Shown one piece after another: positions 23,511 to 37,304 of a stretch of DNA of 64,000 nucleotides (its first letter is position 1; every line of letters begins with the position of its first letter). Location: NCBI GenBank assembly GCA_007844125.1, contig CM017561.1:20691723-20755722 (forward strand), given 5' to 3'. This stretch comes from Sinonovacula constricta (Eukaryota; Mollusca; Bivalvia; Cardiida; Solecurtidae). The notes below the pieces were generated by a model. That model was not told the origin of the DNA. It did no database searches and saw only the letters and a program-made list of their open reading frames with translations. The translations under genes were made by a program, and so were the position numbers.

Positions 23511-24706
23511 AACTTTTAATACTGCACTTTATTCCCATTGAACCTTTTAATAGTTTCTTTTTACGTAAAGCCAGTTTGAACTTCTTAGGAGTAAAAAGAA
23601 CCCGCATGTCATTACAAAAAGGAATAGGTAATATCTATTTAATATCCTACAAAACCTACAAGAGCATGTTTATTTCAGCAATTAATTCTGGCTTTGGTCA
23701 TTATTTGTATTCGTGTACATTTCGCAAGATTGCAAGAACAAGAACAATACAGTTTTAGTTTGCTAGCGTGTTCACATATTCCACGAAGCTTAACATTAAA
23801 TGTGCATGTGTATGCTGTCCCTGCAAGTATCATTGACCTTATGATGTTGAGGTAATGAACATTAACGCTTTATCACTACGGATATAGGGTCACCATAGAC
23901 ACTTATATTTTTTGTTGTTGTAAAAATCAAATCATTTAATGCATACTTTCTTAGTGTGCTGCATATTTCAGAATTATAAATTTAATGTGTAAACTAAACA
24001 ATACACTTTATTTCAGGTAGGTTTGATACACTTTTTTTACTGTGACAGTGTCAGAAAATTGCCATGATATATATGCATGGACGTTTGAATAGTTTAAATA
24101 TCAACCTATAGTTTTTCTTTCCGTTCACATAGCTGTCAGATGAAACTTTACCATATTCTGAAAAGTAAGGATTTTGCTTTACTAATAACGCAAGTATAAA
24201 ATTTTGATTAACTAAATTTGCGATTGTATTGGTTGTTGATATTTTTAAAACAATGTCCAGGAAATACGCGGGATTGAAATAGAACAGCCAAACAGGGAAA
24301 GTTTAGCTTATATTGTTTTAGCCTATTTATATACAGGTTCAGTCTAGTTAAGCATTTTCAGACTATTAGAGCATACAGTTTAATATGCAGTTGGAATTTG
24401 TTTTGTTTGGGTTATAAAAAATATTATCTATAAATATAAATAAATTATAAAAATATTAATTAAATGAAAAAAAAAAACATTTTGCGAAATCTCTGACTTG
24501 CTTTCCATTTTAACTTGAAAATATGTAAGAGCATTATCATATCCCGGCTATTAAATTGTTTCGGTGAAATGAAGATATTGATATTTATTGAGTCGACTGA
24601 TATCTTAAATGCACAGCATATATTAATATATATCACTCTGATGTGAATATTGCTGCAGATCCGCTCATAACTATTGAATAGGTATCTAGAAATGACCATA
24701 AATTAA

Positions 24707-24711
24707 ATACA
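24707..24711 (+). other. Breakpoint in unit 1 relative to unit 2's extra block
   Basis: ATACA here corresponds to both ATACA at 40606-40610 and ATACA at 45340-45344 in unit 2. The left flank follows unit 2's left side and the right flank follows its right side. Confidence 0.7.
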
Positions 24712-25469
24712 GAGTAAAAGAATTACATCAGTTTTAAGCAACAGAAATCTTAGATATATTTAACTGAAATAGGGATTTTTTTTTATTGTCCTTCATCTTA
24801 GAGAGCTTTACAGTAAAGATCATTTGATCCAGCCAAAGAAAGAATGTACACGCAAAAGGTAGATAAAATCACAGCACTTATCGAGCTGTATGTTATTGTT
24901 ATTGGTTTAATCATGAGTATGTGTGACAGTAATCATACAATTTAAAGGCTGATCCAATTAAATATTTTATATGAATATTCAAATGGGTCGACTTATTAAT
25001 GCAAGACCTGCATTATTGATCATGTTGTTGTTGTTTTTCAGTCAGATTTCACCAGGAAAAAAGAATGCAATAGGTTAAATTGCTATGTCGCACTACTAGC
25101 CAGTTTAGACTGCACCAGTATTTAAGTGCAGTACACAATTCTGGGTTGACTAGGGACAGTGTCATATAATTACAATCTTGTTTTTCTTTATCAATCGTTT
25201 TTCTTACTTACTAATTGTTTGTAACACTTTACATCTGAGAAACTCGTTTATATACAGAACAGACACTCCTTTACTGGTACAAAATATATGTCTTGGTCTA
25301 GAAGCATTAATGTGTTTGTCGAAAACAGATGTATTCAGACCGTTGCCAATAGTGATCATGTAAGTGACAGACACTCCATCTCTGTAACTCCTATCACAGT
25401 CTTTTGTTGAGAATAAGTACCACAAAATCTCTCACATCCAGTTTAACTAACGTCTAACGTTTTGGATAT

Positions 25470-25890
25470 AAAAAAGGTAAATAAGAAAATGTAATATAAG
25501 AATTACCACAGATATTTACATCTAACTACCTCTAGACGGGGGCTAACAGGGTAAAAGTAAAAATGATAAAACACTGAGACGAGACATAGCACACACAATG
25601 ACAAAACAATGTTTTGGTAACGGTCAGTCGGCAAAAGGACCGATTGGAAAAAGGTTTTTTTTTTCTTCCTTTTCGTTTTGTATAGAGTATGTAGTTCCTT
25701 GAATTTACTGTTTTAGCATTCGTCGTTTAATCATCTACTCCCTATGCAGCTGCATATTATCATTTTTCTCACTATGATTGGATATTTTTCTCTTAGAAAT
25801 AAATACAGCATCGCGGAGTTTGAACCCTTAGCACGATTTAGGAAATCCAATTAGTCCATTTGTTGACTGGCTATTCCGAGGAGGTAAAAG
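25470..25890. repeat. Head-to-head pair of hairpin-core repeats, unit 1
   Basis: A minus copy (about 25470-25655, GGTAAATAAG end, core AACGGTCAGTCGGCAAAAGG) is followed by a diverged plus copy (about 25690-25890: CTCCCTATGCAGCTGCATAT, TAGTCCATTTGTTGACTGGC, TATTCCGAGGAGGTAA). The pair is preserved at 46113-46545 in unit 2, so it predates the duplication. Confidence 0.65.
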
Positions 25891-28499
25891 TTTGTCTAGT
25901 CATAATGATTATGGCTTTTACGTTTCGTTTTAATGAGTTTGTATTTTATTATTTTGAATATATTTTGTACTTCATAATTTTGTTTAAAATATTTTTAAAT
26001 GACCATATAATCATATCGGCATCTAGGACCGCTTTGAACAGCTTTGAAGTATCTCGGGATTAAATGTTTTAAACCGAAAATCAAATTTACAATCGTTTTC
26101 CGCAATTGTGTCAGCAAAATATTGCTTTAATTGAGAGATGTTGATTGCAATAATTTACACAAGTTTAATTAATATATTGCAATAGCTTACTGTGTTACAT
26201 GTATACAGACTTGTAAATATGCAAAATGAATGTTGAACTATGTAAAGAAATGGAAGTACCATAGAAATAAAATGAATCAACAGTTTGTTTGATCTTAGTA
26301 TCAAATAAAAAGGGCACAATAGTCATATGTTGCATAACTTTTATGTACGCGGTAAATATATAGCTTTGCTTTCGGTCTTATCTGTGTTCTGATCAAGACA
26401 CCAATCCATTTCATTTGATTAGGATTTTCTATTGTCACAAGCAAAGAGAGGAACCTAATTTACGAGGTTTTTATCCGCATTCTCTCCAGACAATAAAGCT
26501 GAACATATACATGATACATCGGATGTTTTTCACGATACCCAAGAAAATTAGGTTTAGAGTTCGTCCTCGTAATGGTCTCCCGATTGATTCCACAATTTAC
26601 TTTTCCGAACTTAGCCTTATTCATGTGCAAGGAATGCAAATGTCTGTATATATAGGTCTTCGTTACTGTTATTGTGGTTTCTAGTGTAAAATACCGGCAG
26701 TATGTTCACTGCATGGAAAGTAGTTCAAATATTTCACACATAAAGATGATAAAGGCATTAAAGTTGAGACATTGATAATAATTAAAATGGTAGTTTATTG
26801 TTCATTCAAGCAAATGGAAAAAGTAGATTCGAAGTTGGAAGTACATGTATATTATTTTCATCAAAGCCATCCTTTTTTTTATGCTGTTTTATGCTTCGAT
26901 GTGTTTCCTGTACGAAAGGTTTCTATAATGTGTGGATTCTTCTAGAATGCACTGACATTACCAATTCCAAACAGTTTAATTGCTCTGGTAATTGATATGT
27001 TTATAAAATCTTGCCACCAATAACACATTGAAATATATTTATTTACGATAACATAAAATATTCAAGAAAAACAACTGCAAACTGAGAGAAAAATAAGTAG
27101 ATACCAATTTTATCGATATCATTATAATATTAACTTTTCTAATAGAAAAATAACAGTAATCGCAGAGGGCCGATGCGTTACGTTTGATATTAAGTACAAA
27201 TAGAAATGGTATACAAGACAATAGAACTCAAGTTTATCGTCTAATATTTGCTTGAGGTCTAAATAATTAAAAACGATACAACAGTTATATTCATATTGCT
27301 ATGACAGAGTGGAATTAAAGGCGTTGTCTGACAGTTTGCCTATACTGAATTTTACGCCTGGGTGTTAACATTTGGTCAGCATTGGTTCATTAGCATGTAC
27401 GATGGTATATGTTGTCACTACCTCAGTTGTTACACAATATCAATCGTAAAATAAATCGTATCAATTTTTCAATTCTTTAATCAAGCACGATAGGGATTTC
27501 AGCTTAAGTAGATATTGACGTGTTATCGAAGTACCAAGATGATGATATAATGTAATATCAAAGGTGATAACTTTGTCATATATTCTTATTACTTTAAAAA
27601 TAACTACCTGTGTTGCATGGCTCGTTTGGGATAAGTTTGTTTTTTAGAGCTCGGTTGGGTTATGCTTCACTGTTTCCAAATATATTTGGCATTTAAGTAA
27701 ACAGCATTTGGTGGGATTTTTTCAGGTAACAGCATTTAATTGTACGTTTGAGAAGACAAAACTTTTGTAAAACTGTCGGATGCCACCTTTGAATGCATTT
27801 ACATTTGATAATTTTACTATGTCGTTCTGATGAAAAGTTAATGTACTGTATAATGTGTTTGCTCTATATCTAGATGATGTTGAAGGCAGTCTGGGGTTAT
27901 TCGTTTTCAAATTTACCATAAAGTTTATGTATATAAAATGTTTCTGTGTGTTGCTTTTTCACTTAAAACTTGAAAAGCGGTTACAATACATCATTTAGAT
28001 GTAATGTTCTGAGAGTAAACACCTGTATATTGTTCTTAACGTTTAAAAAATACGCTAAAGAGTGTAGCCAGTCTAGTTTCTTTTTCAAACACTACAGTAA
28101 TGTAATAATGTGTTGACTAAAATTATGCTATGTATGCTTATAGGTGTATTTGCCTCCTGCAATGTAAGTGTAAGTATAACAGTAAATTCAGATTGTTCTA
28201 GATGATTAAACTTTAAATTTATTTGCCACGTGTGCAACTCTTGGCTAATCATTACATAAGGAATGCAGGTTTTTGTATGCGGTGGCGGATAAGGCTCAAA
28301 TTTTGCGTATATTGTAGAAATTGTAAACATTTATCACATTATCGTGTTGTTTATGACAGTTTAAGGCAGTTTCAGGCAACCGAATGGGCAATTTTGATAA
28401 AATTATGAAATACAATGTCTGGAGGACAGATTGCCTTTCATAACCGTTTTCATACAGAATTGATTAATACAGTTTGTCGGAAGTAAGACTAAATCATAT

Positions 28500-28606
28500 G
28501 ACAATACCAACACGGTATTCAAGCTAGATGTAACAATGACAAAATGTGAGTGAACAAAAATTAAACGGAAAATAAACTGCCATTAAGTAAAACGACCGTT
28601 TAGAGT
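28500..28606 (-). repeat. Decayed hairpin-core remnant shared by all three segment copies
   Basis: Matches 655-770 in copy C (there CAAGCTAAATGTAAAAATGA and CGACCAACTGGGGTCCTT) and 49070-49175 in unit 2. The C version still resembles the minus-strand core flank GGACCGACTGGGGTGCTT. The core itself is deleted. This insertion predates the C split. Confidence 0.5.
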
Positions 28607-30337
28607 GCAAGATCCCTTTTTTGAAGACGCCATGACCTCGTGCTTATGGAGCCAATTCTCTGAGAATATTAAAGTTTTTATATAAGTTTTCTTAGTTTTT
28701 TCTTCCTATCAAAAGAGTCATGTGAAAGGATTATATTTGCCTTGACATGATTAAGTGTAGTTAATGGTTCTTAGATAATGCTTCTTACTTACAAAAGAAT
28801 TAAATTAATGCATATTATTTTCACCTGTTTATTTTGCTTCTATGTAAAGCACTATTAAATTTATTATAATAATATTAAGATAAAACACGACAGCTTGAGC
28901 GATGCAAATCTTAAACAACCAAGTTCATAAATGACTGAATTTTTCACAAAATGCTGTTTATTGATGTCGCTCATCTACGTGAAAAATAAAACGGAAACAC
29001 TCCACTTTTTGTCACAAATATATATTTCCAGTCTGACACACGGTGCACAGGTTGCATTTGTAAACTAAGAAAACCACGTGACTATTTACTTTTAAGATCA
29101 CGTTATGTTATCACCCATGAACGCTGGTGTATTTTCAGTAAAAATAACAACATCTTATCAGTTATACTACTAGTTTTCGCATCTACCTGGCTCCAAAATC
29201 ATATTGTGTATCGCTTGAATTCGCGTCATGTATTCAATGATAATTTAATGAAAAACAAGTATTCTGAAATGCCTTATAGTTTTGATAGGATCCTAATGTA
29301 TCTTTGTGTTAATCATTTATCGTTTAGATTTGATACAATATTTTGTGATACGTGTATGGCTTATTTGACAGGCGTTTTAATAGATTATTTGGTAAATAGC
29401 ATTTAAGAGTGAGAGATAAAGATTATTTATTATGTGTAATGTCCAGCTCTTTCAAATCAAATGCACAGATAGAAGCCGTCTGAAATAAGTAAACACAAAT
29501 TTCACGCATCGACTTACAAATCTTCCTAAGCATACAAAACATTATACAAGCTAAATTAGAAAGTTGAATCGTCAACGTAAGCAATATATTTTATTCATTG
29601 TTCTAATAAATAGTGCTTAGTTTGTTATATATTACTTATAGCTTTACTGTTAAAAATGATACGAAGTTGTACATTTTTATTCAAATGGTCGATTCATCAG
29701 CAAGCGTAAGAACTCGTATCTGTTTCTTATAGGAGTTAGGAAACCATACCTAACATCCAGATCAATAATGGCAAGAATCTAATTTCGGTTACAGTATGAC
29801 AACTATACAGTGAATGCATTAAGGAGTGAAAAGGTCTTAAGCACTATATTCGTAGATGTATTTGTGTTGTAGAAATCTTACTGTTTAATGTTTCATATCC
29901 CACGCAGTAGGGGACTCGTCTTTGTGAAATAACATCAGTGTAAATTATCATACTGGCATCTATTTTACACCAGGATCTGACGACAGTACTTACTTATTTT
30001 ACGTAAACTAAAGTTATTTGTTTCTAGGTTTAATAGAAGAACGTTTATTGCAATTTATATTTAACACATTATATGTGATATAAGTTAAGATTTGTGTTAG
30101 CCGATTATAGAATGTTATTCAAAAGAAAACAGATTGTTCGCGTTTTCTTCCTTGTTTTAAAGGGGCCATTACATAAGTTATATTTATACCTGTACCAACA
30201 TAATTTATATACATTCCCCTAAACTATGTGCGTAATTCATTGTTATACACTCTTTAAAAGCAACACATTTAAACCAAGTCATGCAGTATCAGTAGAAATC
30301 ATGCGTATGATTTAGTAATTATGTTTAGTAATTTATG

Positions 30338-30432
30338 TTTTCTTTTACCAACCTAAGTTTAAAAAATGGATATTCTACGTGTAACTGGATTTAAATTGTT
30401 CACAAATCTTGCGAGGCTGTGCAACAACATAT
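30338..30432 (+). repeat. 95-bp patch copied from 540 bp downstream (unit 1 only)
   Basis: GTTTTCTTTTACCAACCTAA through TGTGCAACAACATAT is nearly identical to 30877-30976. At the orthologous place unit 2 (about 50890-51147) and copy C (about 1240-1555) instead share other sequence (ACAGTTGCTCTCTAAG / ACAGTTGCTGTCTAAA). Unit 1 has therefore lost about 250 bp and gained this patch. Confidence 0.8.
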
Positions 30433-30876
30433 ATATTTTCTTGACTAATTTTCTGAAATGTTATTGACGAAACCTAATTTACATGAATGATATCAGTGAA
30501 TATATTTTGGCAGAATACTAAATTGAATATTGATTAAAAAATGGAACAAGAAAATTACAGTATATCTATTTACGAAAATATTGCAATGTTATACATCTGC
30601 ACTAAAGGTGCACCTACGGTCTTCTATCTTGAATTGGATAGATAAAGAAAATATGCTACATGTTTTAATAATGTGCTGTGATATTATGCTTCCATTTTCA
30701 TATAATGTTATTTATAGACTCTGTAAATCTTTAGCGACTTAAAACCACTTCTTATTCATGAACAACTTTGATAAATCAAACATACGACTTGTGCAATACT
30801 TTATGAGGCACTATTTAAAAGTGGAAAATTAAATAAACAAAAATACCTCGTATACGAACTTTTTTTTCATATACTA

Positions 30877-30976
30877 GTTTTCTTTGACCAACCTAATTTA
30901 AAAAAAAAAATGGATATTCTACGTGTAACTGAATTTAAATTGTTCACAAATCTTGCGTGGCTGTGCAACAACATAT
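30877..30976 (+). repeat. Source copy of the 95-bp patch
   Basis: The unit 2 counterpart is at 51591-51690, and copy C has a diverged match near 1920-1990, so this is the original location. Confidence 0.75.
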
Positions 30977-31075
30977 ACATAAAAGACAATGTCCTTACAA
31001 TTTGAATTACCTCACACTTACCTCTGTAATTGCGTATTGCTAAGTCTTATTGTTCATATAATAATATCATTTATT

Positions 31076-31310
31076 GTTCGGCTTGTGGGTCGGGAGGTCC
31101 CGGGTTCAAACCCCAGCCGGGTCAAACCAAAGACTTTAAAGTTGGTAGTAGTGTCTTCCCTCTTAACGCTCGAGACAGCATTACGACTGACTCGCAGGTG
31201 TAAGTATAATGGACCGGCCGGGTTCAGTCCCTAGGCACCTCATAAGTGCCCCTGTGCTATAATGATAGACATTTCGCTGCACAGTATCGACAAAATCCCA
31301 ATCCCATCCA
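31076..31310 (+). mobile_element. SINE, about 235 bp, unit 1 copy
   Basis: Begins in the tRNA-like part with a B box (GGGTTCAAACCCC, near 31102), so the A box is truncated. It continues GGGTCAAACCAAAGACTTTA, AGTGTCTTCCCTC, GGTGTAAGTATAATGGACC. No A-rich tail is seen. A 7-bp ATTTATT lies on both sides (31069-31075 and 31311-31317). Copy C lacks the insert near 2019-2030. Confidence 0.8.
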
Positions 31311-34300
31311 ATTTATTTACAAGACATAAAGAGAAATGTTTAAAGCATTACCTTTTTCTTTAACATTTACTTATAGCTAAAGGAACACACATGGTTTTAT
31401 AAACAGTGTAGTAAAAACAGGGCAACACACACTAGCGAATATGTAGGTATCATGAAGGCAAAACATAAATTAAACCTAAAAACAACATTCCCATAAACTT
31501 TAACAGACATGTAATTACTTAACATTTTACTTACAACTACGTCAAGGATGTCGTCTACTGAATGTCCGACATCTAATACAAAAACAACAGAAAAATTAAC
31601 TTGAACATTTCACACAGATATCTTATTGAGACTATATTGAAACTTTTAGCGCTTTTACAACGAAATCTGGCGATGTGTCAATGATAAAGATACCTTTCTG
31701 ATAATTGGTTTGTGTAACAATGAGCTAATATCAGAGTGTAATATAACCTCGGTTTGAGAAAATCGTCTGATATAATCTGACAATAAATACCAAATCGATG
31801 TACCTTTGTAACTTTAAAAGTATTTGTTAAATATATACATGTGTCGTTTTGTGAGATTTGATATTTACACAGAAACCTTCAAAAGGAGTTGTTATTAAAA
31901 TTATCAAATACATTGTTGTGTAATTTGTTATGTTGTGTAACATAAACACTTCAAGGAAATAAATGATTTGCAAGTAAAATTATTAGTACGAATGGCTGTC
32001 TTTCCAACAAGAACGATGGGGCGATTTGTACCAGTAATAATGAATAATTCCTAATTACGTTCAGTTTAACTAAGATTTTATTCTATAATTTTATTTCTCT
32101 AAGCAGTAAATTAACCATACATATGAAGCGCATGGAAAAGAACAGTGGTTTCAGAATTGTAGATCTAATGTAGAAAAGAAAGAGCGTTGCGTTATGCTCG
32201 ATCCATTTATTGTACACATGAATAACGGTTAAATCATATTTCAACACGATGAACGAAATATCGAATAGTAACATACAAGTTTTGTACTGTGCATAAGATG
32301 AATGCATGGCATAAACATTTATTAACTCTTGATTTAATTATATTTTTTAGTTGTCAGTGTATTACTAACAGTACAGTAAAGGTACTAGAATTGAATGGAA
32401 ATGACTTCAACCTTTCTTAGTAGTTAACTTTGCAACCGAACACATTACCTTGCATTATTCCCCGATATAGGGCGTAGTGCAAAATTTATTTTAGATAATT
32501 ACAAAATGCATTATTATTTGGTGCATGAAAAATAAGCAATAAAGTAAATAACATAAAATATTTATATACACTTACGTTTGTAAACAAAAATTAAAAGAAA
32601 AGACAGTTTCTATCAATAACTGTTATTTAATACTCTTAGATATACTCAAGTAGAAATAGCGCATAGGTGAATCGAGGATATAAAACATTTGGTGTATGAA
32701 ATGTTTTGAACAAAGTTAAGGTGACAAAGGCGTGTGTTTAAGAGAAACTATTTAAAGGTAGGCATGTGAATGGTTAAAGTAGGGCCAAATATACCCTAAA
32801 TATTACTAAATGTTTACTGTTTTTGGAATTGCTAAGTAATCCTTGCTGAGAAAGGTATGCAAAATGCAAAAGCAATCACTTTTAATGGCTGGTGTAAAAA
32901 AGTCGTGTTTTTATAACTGGGATTGCGTGCAGACACATTTTTATATCCATTAAATATAAATCTTCCCAAAGTGCTAGCGCAGGAGACATAACATTTCCAA
33001 TTCGGAGTCATTCCAATGAGTTCAATCCCTCTCCTTATTTAAAGTACTGATTAAGCAGACATCGGTATCACGGGAAAAGTGTTCAAGTTCCATTCGGGGC
33101 GAAATACTTTATGTCGGAAGGTCTTCAGTTTACTTGCCTTGGGCTAGTTCTACTGGTCATTTGTCTGAGATAGTATAGCTGGATATCGCTATAAGGTACA
33201 CATTTGGTGGCAGCGATGTAAAATTTAAAATTAAATCAAATGGAGAACAAAAAATAATACAAAACTGTCTAGCTATCGATCATTAAATGTTAGGATGATT
33301 TCCTTGCATGAATTGAGTTTCATCATGTAATTATCAGGATATTACCTTTTAAATGAATACTTATATATTCTAGTTTTCGTCATGTTTCAATCATGCAATT
33401 TCTAAAACATACATTTTTTGTTACAGAACCAATTCCTGACTTAGAACATACTACTCTGGCGGTTATGTTCTATTTAACCTTATCTTGTCTGATACTCTGA
33501 TTATTACTTTTGTCGTTCATTCTTCGTTTTCATGATATATTACCGAACAATAACGTATTCGTTTCTTCTAGAGTACACACGAAAGTGAGCAATTCTAAAT
33601 ATAAGATACAAACAAATAAAAAATCGTCTTTTTTAAACAAAACGAAATTGGACACTTGTAAATTTCGGATACCAACGAATAAAAATCGTCAATTTATCTC
33701 AAAAACAGCTCAAAAACTAATACATTGATAGAAAAAGACAAACTGATTAACGAGTGCAAACGAGTGATTATTTGAATAGCTGAATTGCGCATAGTGTTAC
33801 GACTTTTGTTCGTACAAATACTGTTTTCTCACCTTTCCATTTTGGATAAACTATAAAATCATTTAATTAAATACTTTCGAGGAAATTCATACTGTAGAAA
33901 CAGAAAATATCTTCTTTAAGCAGCATGGCCCTCATGCCTTTTTCTGAAGTCTAGTCGGTTAAATTCAGTTTTATTTTAATTAAAATGCCCAAGGCTATAT
34001 AGCTGTCAAATAAATGGAAAAAACAACAAAATGGGTATTTAAGTTCTTATGTAAAATTGATGTCATTTGAACGCTTGGAAAGATTCAAAAGAACATTATC
34101 ATTCTAAATGATGCGACAAAGAATAACATAGTCTCGAAATGGACTGAGATGTATGTACAGCAACAAAGTTTGATATTTATTCTAAAAAACGACCAATGTG
34201 TATGAAATGACTAAACAAACGAGAGACGTATTACTAGTTTTAAAGGCCGAATCCAGATGTTAATATTTGAACAAAACATCATTACGATTGAACATTGTGA

Positions 34301-34429
34301 ATGCTAGCCTGAGGCAACGGTGAATAATCTGTTTCATTAAAATTATTTTTACTCAGACTATTTTCATTTTAATGCTACATAGCCATATAATACTAATTTT
34401 AGATTCCCCCCTTTTTGGACAGTATATTG

Positions 34430-34670
34430 GGAACGTCACATGGTAATTGTTACCATATTGCTAGTATAAACCTTACTCTGACTGTTACTAGTGTCAGCCA
34501 TTTTGTTGTTTATCGGTAAACAAAAGGTCACGTGACATTTAGACTTGTCCTTGAGCCGAAGTAAAAATAGCCTGTATTTGGTGAAAAATCCGATGAACAT
34601 GGTTTTAATCAATGAAGGACGTAAACTTGTGATTTATTGTCTGGGGTTATGTTAGTAGCAACGAATACAT
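34430..34670 (+). promoter_or_regulatory. Possible promoter-like patch (E-box, GCCATTTTG), unit 1
   Basis: Contains GTCACGTGAC, a full palindromic E-box of the USF/MiT type, and GTCAGCCATTTTGTTG, which resembles YY1-type initiator sites. Both are conserved in unit 2 (about 55200-55250). The evidence is motif-level only. Confidence 0.2.
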
Positions 34671-35296
34671 GAGCCCATTACTATTTTCACGAATGGAATT
34701 ATCCTGGAAACTAAATTCGATGCTCGGCCTTTAAGTACATATCTATTAAACGGCATTGGTAGTAATTCGGCGTCTGAGCGGAACAGAAAGATGACTGCAG
34801 GCCAAAGGAAAATAAGTGAAAGTGAAGAGAATGTCAGTTTAGGACGACTCAGATGCATCATAATGCAATGTCCATCAACAACAGAACCGCTGAAGTCGTG
34901 TTCTTCTTTATATAACAATACTTCCGAAAGGTGTCGAAAACTAAAATAATTATATTTTGAGAAAAAAATAGATTATGCACACGAGTCATACAAATCTTAA
35001 AACACAACCTTTATGAAGTCCCAAATGTTGAAATTGCGCCGATGATGTCATGTTGGTCATGTTGACAAGCTTACATTGGGGTTATATTTTAAACATATGA
35101 ATTGTAGCAAATAACATGTTCCCTAAGACATTTCAAAACGTCCAAGAAACTTCTTATTCGGAATGTTATATTACAGCAGATGTTGAATGCTTATTATCTT
35201 GCCAGGGTGTTGAATTGTTTATAATTACAATAATTTTGTTTTTCTACTATATCATTCACTTTTCTTCATTATAAAAACAATACCTAACTGAATCAG

Positions 35297-35316
35297 ATGT
35301 ATGTCTAGACATACAT
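35297..35316. repeat. 20-bp perfect palindrome, unit 2
   Basis: Identical to 19181-19200. Confidence 0.85.
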
Positions 35317-37304
35317 TTATGTATTGCTTCTGTAGTTTAAGTATTTAGTAATACGAATGTTTCAACTACACCGATCGGCCACATTATTTTTACTGTCCTT
35401 AGAACTAATTTACTAAACTACTAAATACAAACTGCCGGTTAAAAAATCAATTATTGTGACTTTGGAGGCGACCGTAAGTTTGAAATGTTTACATACTTTT
35501 GATAGCCATCTTTTATACATAGTCGTAGTCGTTTATTGTAGTCGTTGTCTGTACATGATTATCGATTGTATATCTATATGCTTTAGGTCTAAACTTGAGA
35601 TAATATTTGAAAAAAACGATGAAACTGAGTAAAGAAACTGCTTGACAGCATTATTCTTAATATATGTCCATGATTATTTGACAATATTTTTTTATCTGGA
35701 TACGTAAATGACCAGACTTTGTGACCACTAATTAAATATAACATAAGAACTAGCAAAGGCGTCTGCTCTTATAAGATGGGTTAAACAACGTGCAAACGAC
35801 ACCTAAACGTAGAATTAAGTGATGCAAACCAAGGTAATAATAAGAGAGATTTTCGCTTATATCTTCGGCTATTTTTTTTCTTTTTTAAAAAAAAATGTAT
35901 TACGGTATGAAATGGGCACAGTAGAAAGTTAATAAGATATTATATTCGAGGACATGGTAAACATATTTATGACTATTTTATGTTTTAGATGGCCAATTAA
36001 TATGTATTATTACAAGTTTCCATATATCGTGTAAGATATAGCCATTATAAAGTTGAAGTGTATAAGTGAAACTTGTTAAGTCTACCATTTCGACTATTTA
36101 CCGGATTATAAAAGATATGATGTCGATTCCTATACTATTTTTCTTATACGGCTGTGTCGTCTTTCTTAAAAACAGATTGGTTTCATTGAAATGCATGTCA
36201 ATATTATTCCAGTATGTAATCTCATGTAGTACAGCAATAGTACAACAATAGCATTCAGAGAATTTCATCTGCTGAAATATTTTGAATGAAAAGTCTATTA
36301 GGTAATTCATCCGATACATTTTGTATTCGACAAATTTCTCAAACAATTGCGTATTTCGTAAAGGATATTATTCAAAATAACATTACCCTCGATGTAAAAC
36401 ATTTTGAAATTTTCTGAAATAAATTGGATTGGTTCTTGTTTGTGCTTTGTCATTTTATTCAAACAATAAAAACAAATCCTGATTCAGTGGCAATATTTCA
36501 ACCAACGTTTTTACATTTGTGTGTTTCAAACATTCAGGTTTTTATAAACACAGAACTAGCACGGCGGCTATACAATCAGAAATTAATTTCTGCAAGTATG
36601 TACACACCTCACAGTTATAATTGGAACTCAACTGAATAAAGTCACTTACACTTATAAATATTTCAGCGGTTATAGAAGAGAGACATGCCATAGAAGGATC
36701 AAATAATTGAATGATAAGCCTCGGATTGTGTAATGTTTGGTTTCACAGTAGAAGCTTTGACTTTTTATTTATTTCCATTTACCCTTATTTTCTTGATAGG
36801 GGTCATTACCCTCTACAATTGTTAATAATTGGCCGGGCATTAATGATTATCAAATAAAAATACAAACATAAGTGAGGACTATTTTATAATCTTGCCGGAG
36901 AAGGGACGATTCCTTCATGTGTAACTAGCTCCTTCGTTCACAACATAGCTCTAGGTAAAATGAATGAATAGTATAAATAATTTAAGCAAGTTTGGTTTGC
37001 TGTGTTTTTGTTGACTGAGCTCTTCGTGGCTGTTGTGACAGCTGATAAATTATATTTAATACGACTATTGTGACGAGTGTAAGGTGTAGCTCTGAAATCA
37101 TAAATGCAAATGAGCAATCTTGATGAATAGCCAGAGGTATGACGTATTGCTGACATGTCGACAAACTCACCCTTTTCCTTTATTATTTCTGGTGTTTGTC
37201 TTCGTCACAAACACGCCAAATCAGGACCTTTGTGGCGAACTACCACAAGTTTATAGAACACGCAGTAAGGTTCACTATCAAGACACAGTAATGGATTTTC
37301 AAAG

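Larger units (their letters stand above)
18683..35087 (+). repeat. Tandem segmental duplication, unit 1
   Basis: Its left end (TTTAAACATATGAATTGTAG) matches the start of unit 2 at about 35088, and its right end (TTGACAAGCTTACATTG, GGTTATATTT) matches the end of unit 2 at about 55781. Order and orientation are the same throughout. By eye, substitutions run at about 3% around 20.0-20.25 kb and about 6% in the right half. No gene is conserved. The two best paralogous frames, at 26415 and at 34669/55378, show neutral or non-coding substitution patterns. Unit 1 alone carries the 18761 SINE and the 95-bp patch at 30338. It lacks the 4.7-kb block present in unit 2. Confidence 0.95.

Noticed and set aside
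26415..26684. 89-codon frame conserved in length between units (46970-47239)
   Set aside because: Starts at TTG. Between the copies I count 11 amino-acid-changing and 4 silent codon differences, about the neutral ratio, so there is no sign of purifying selection.
34669..34950. Unit 1 partner of the 55378 frame as a gene
   Set aside because: A one-base difference closes the frame after about 22 codons, and nearly all remaining differences change the amino acid. Not a maintained coding sequence.
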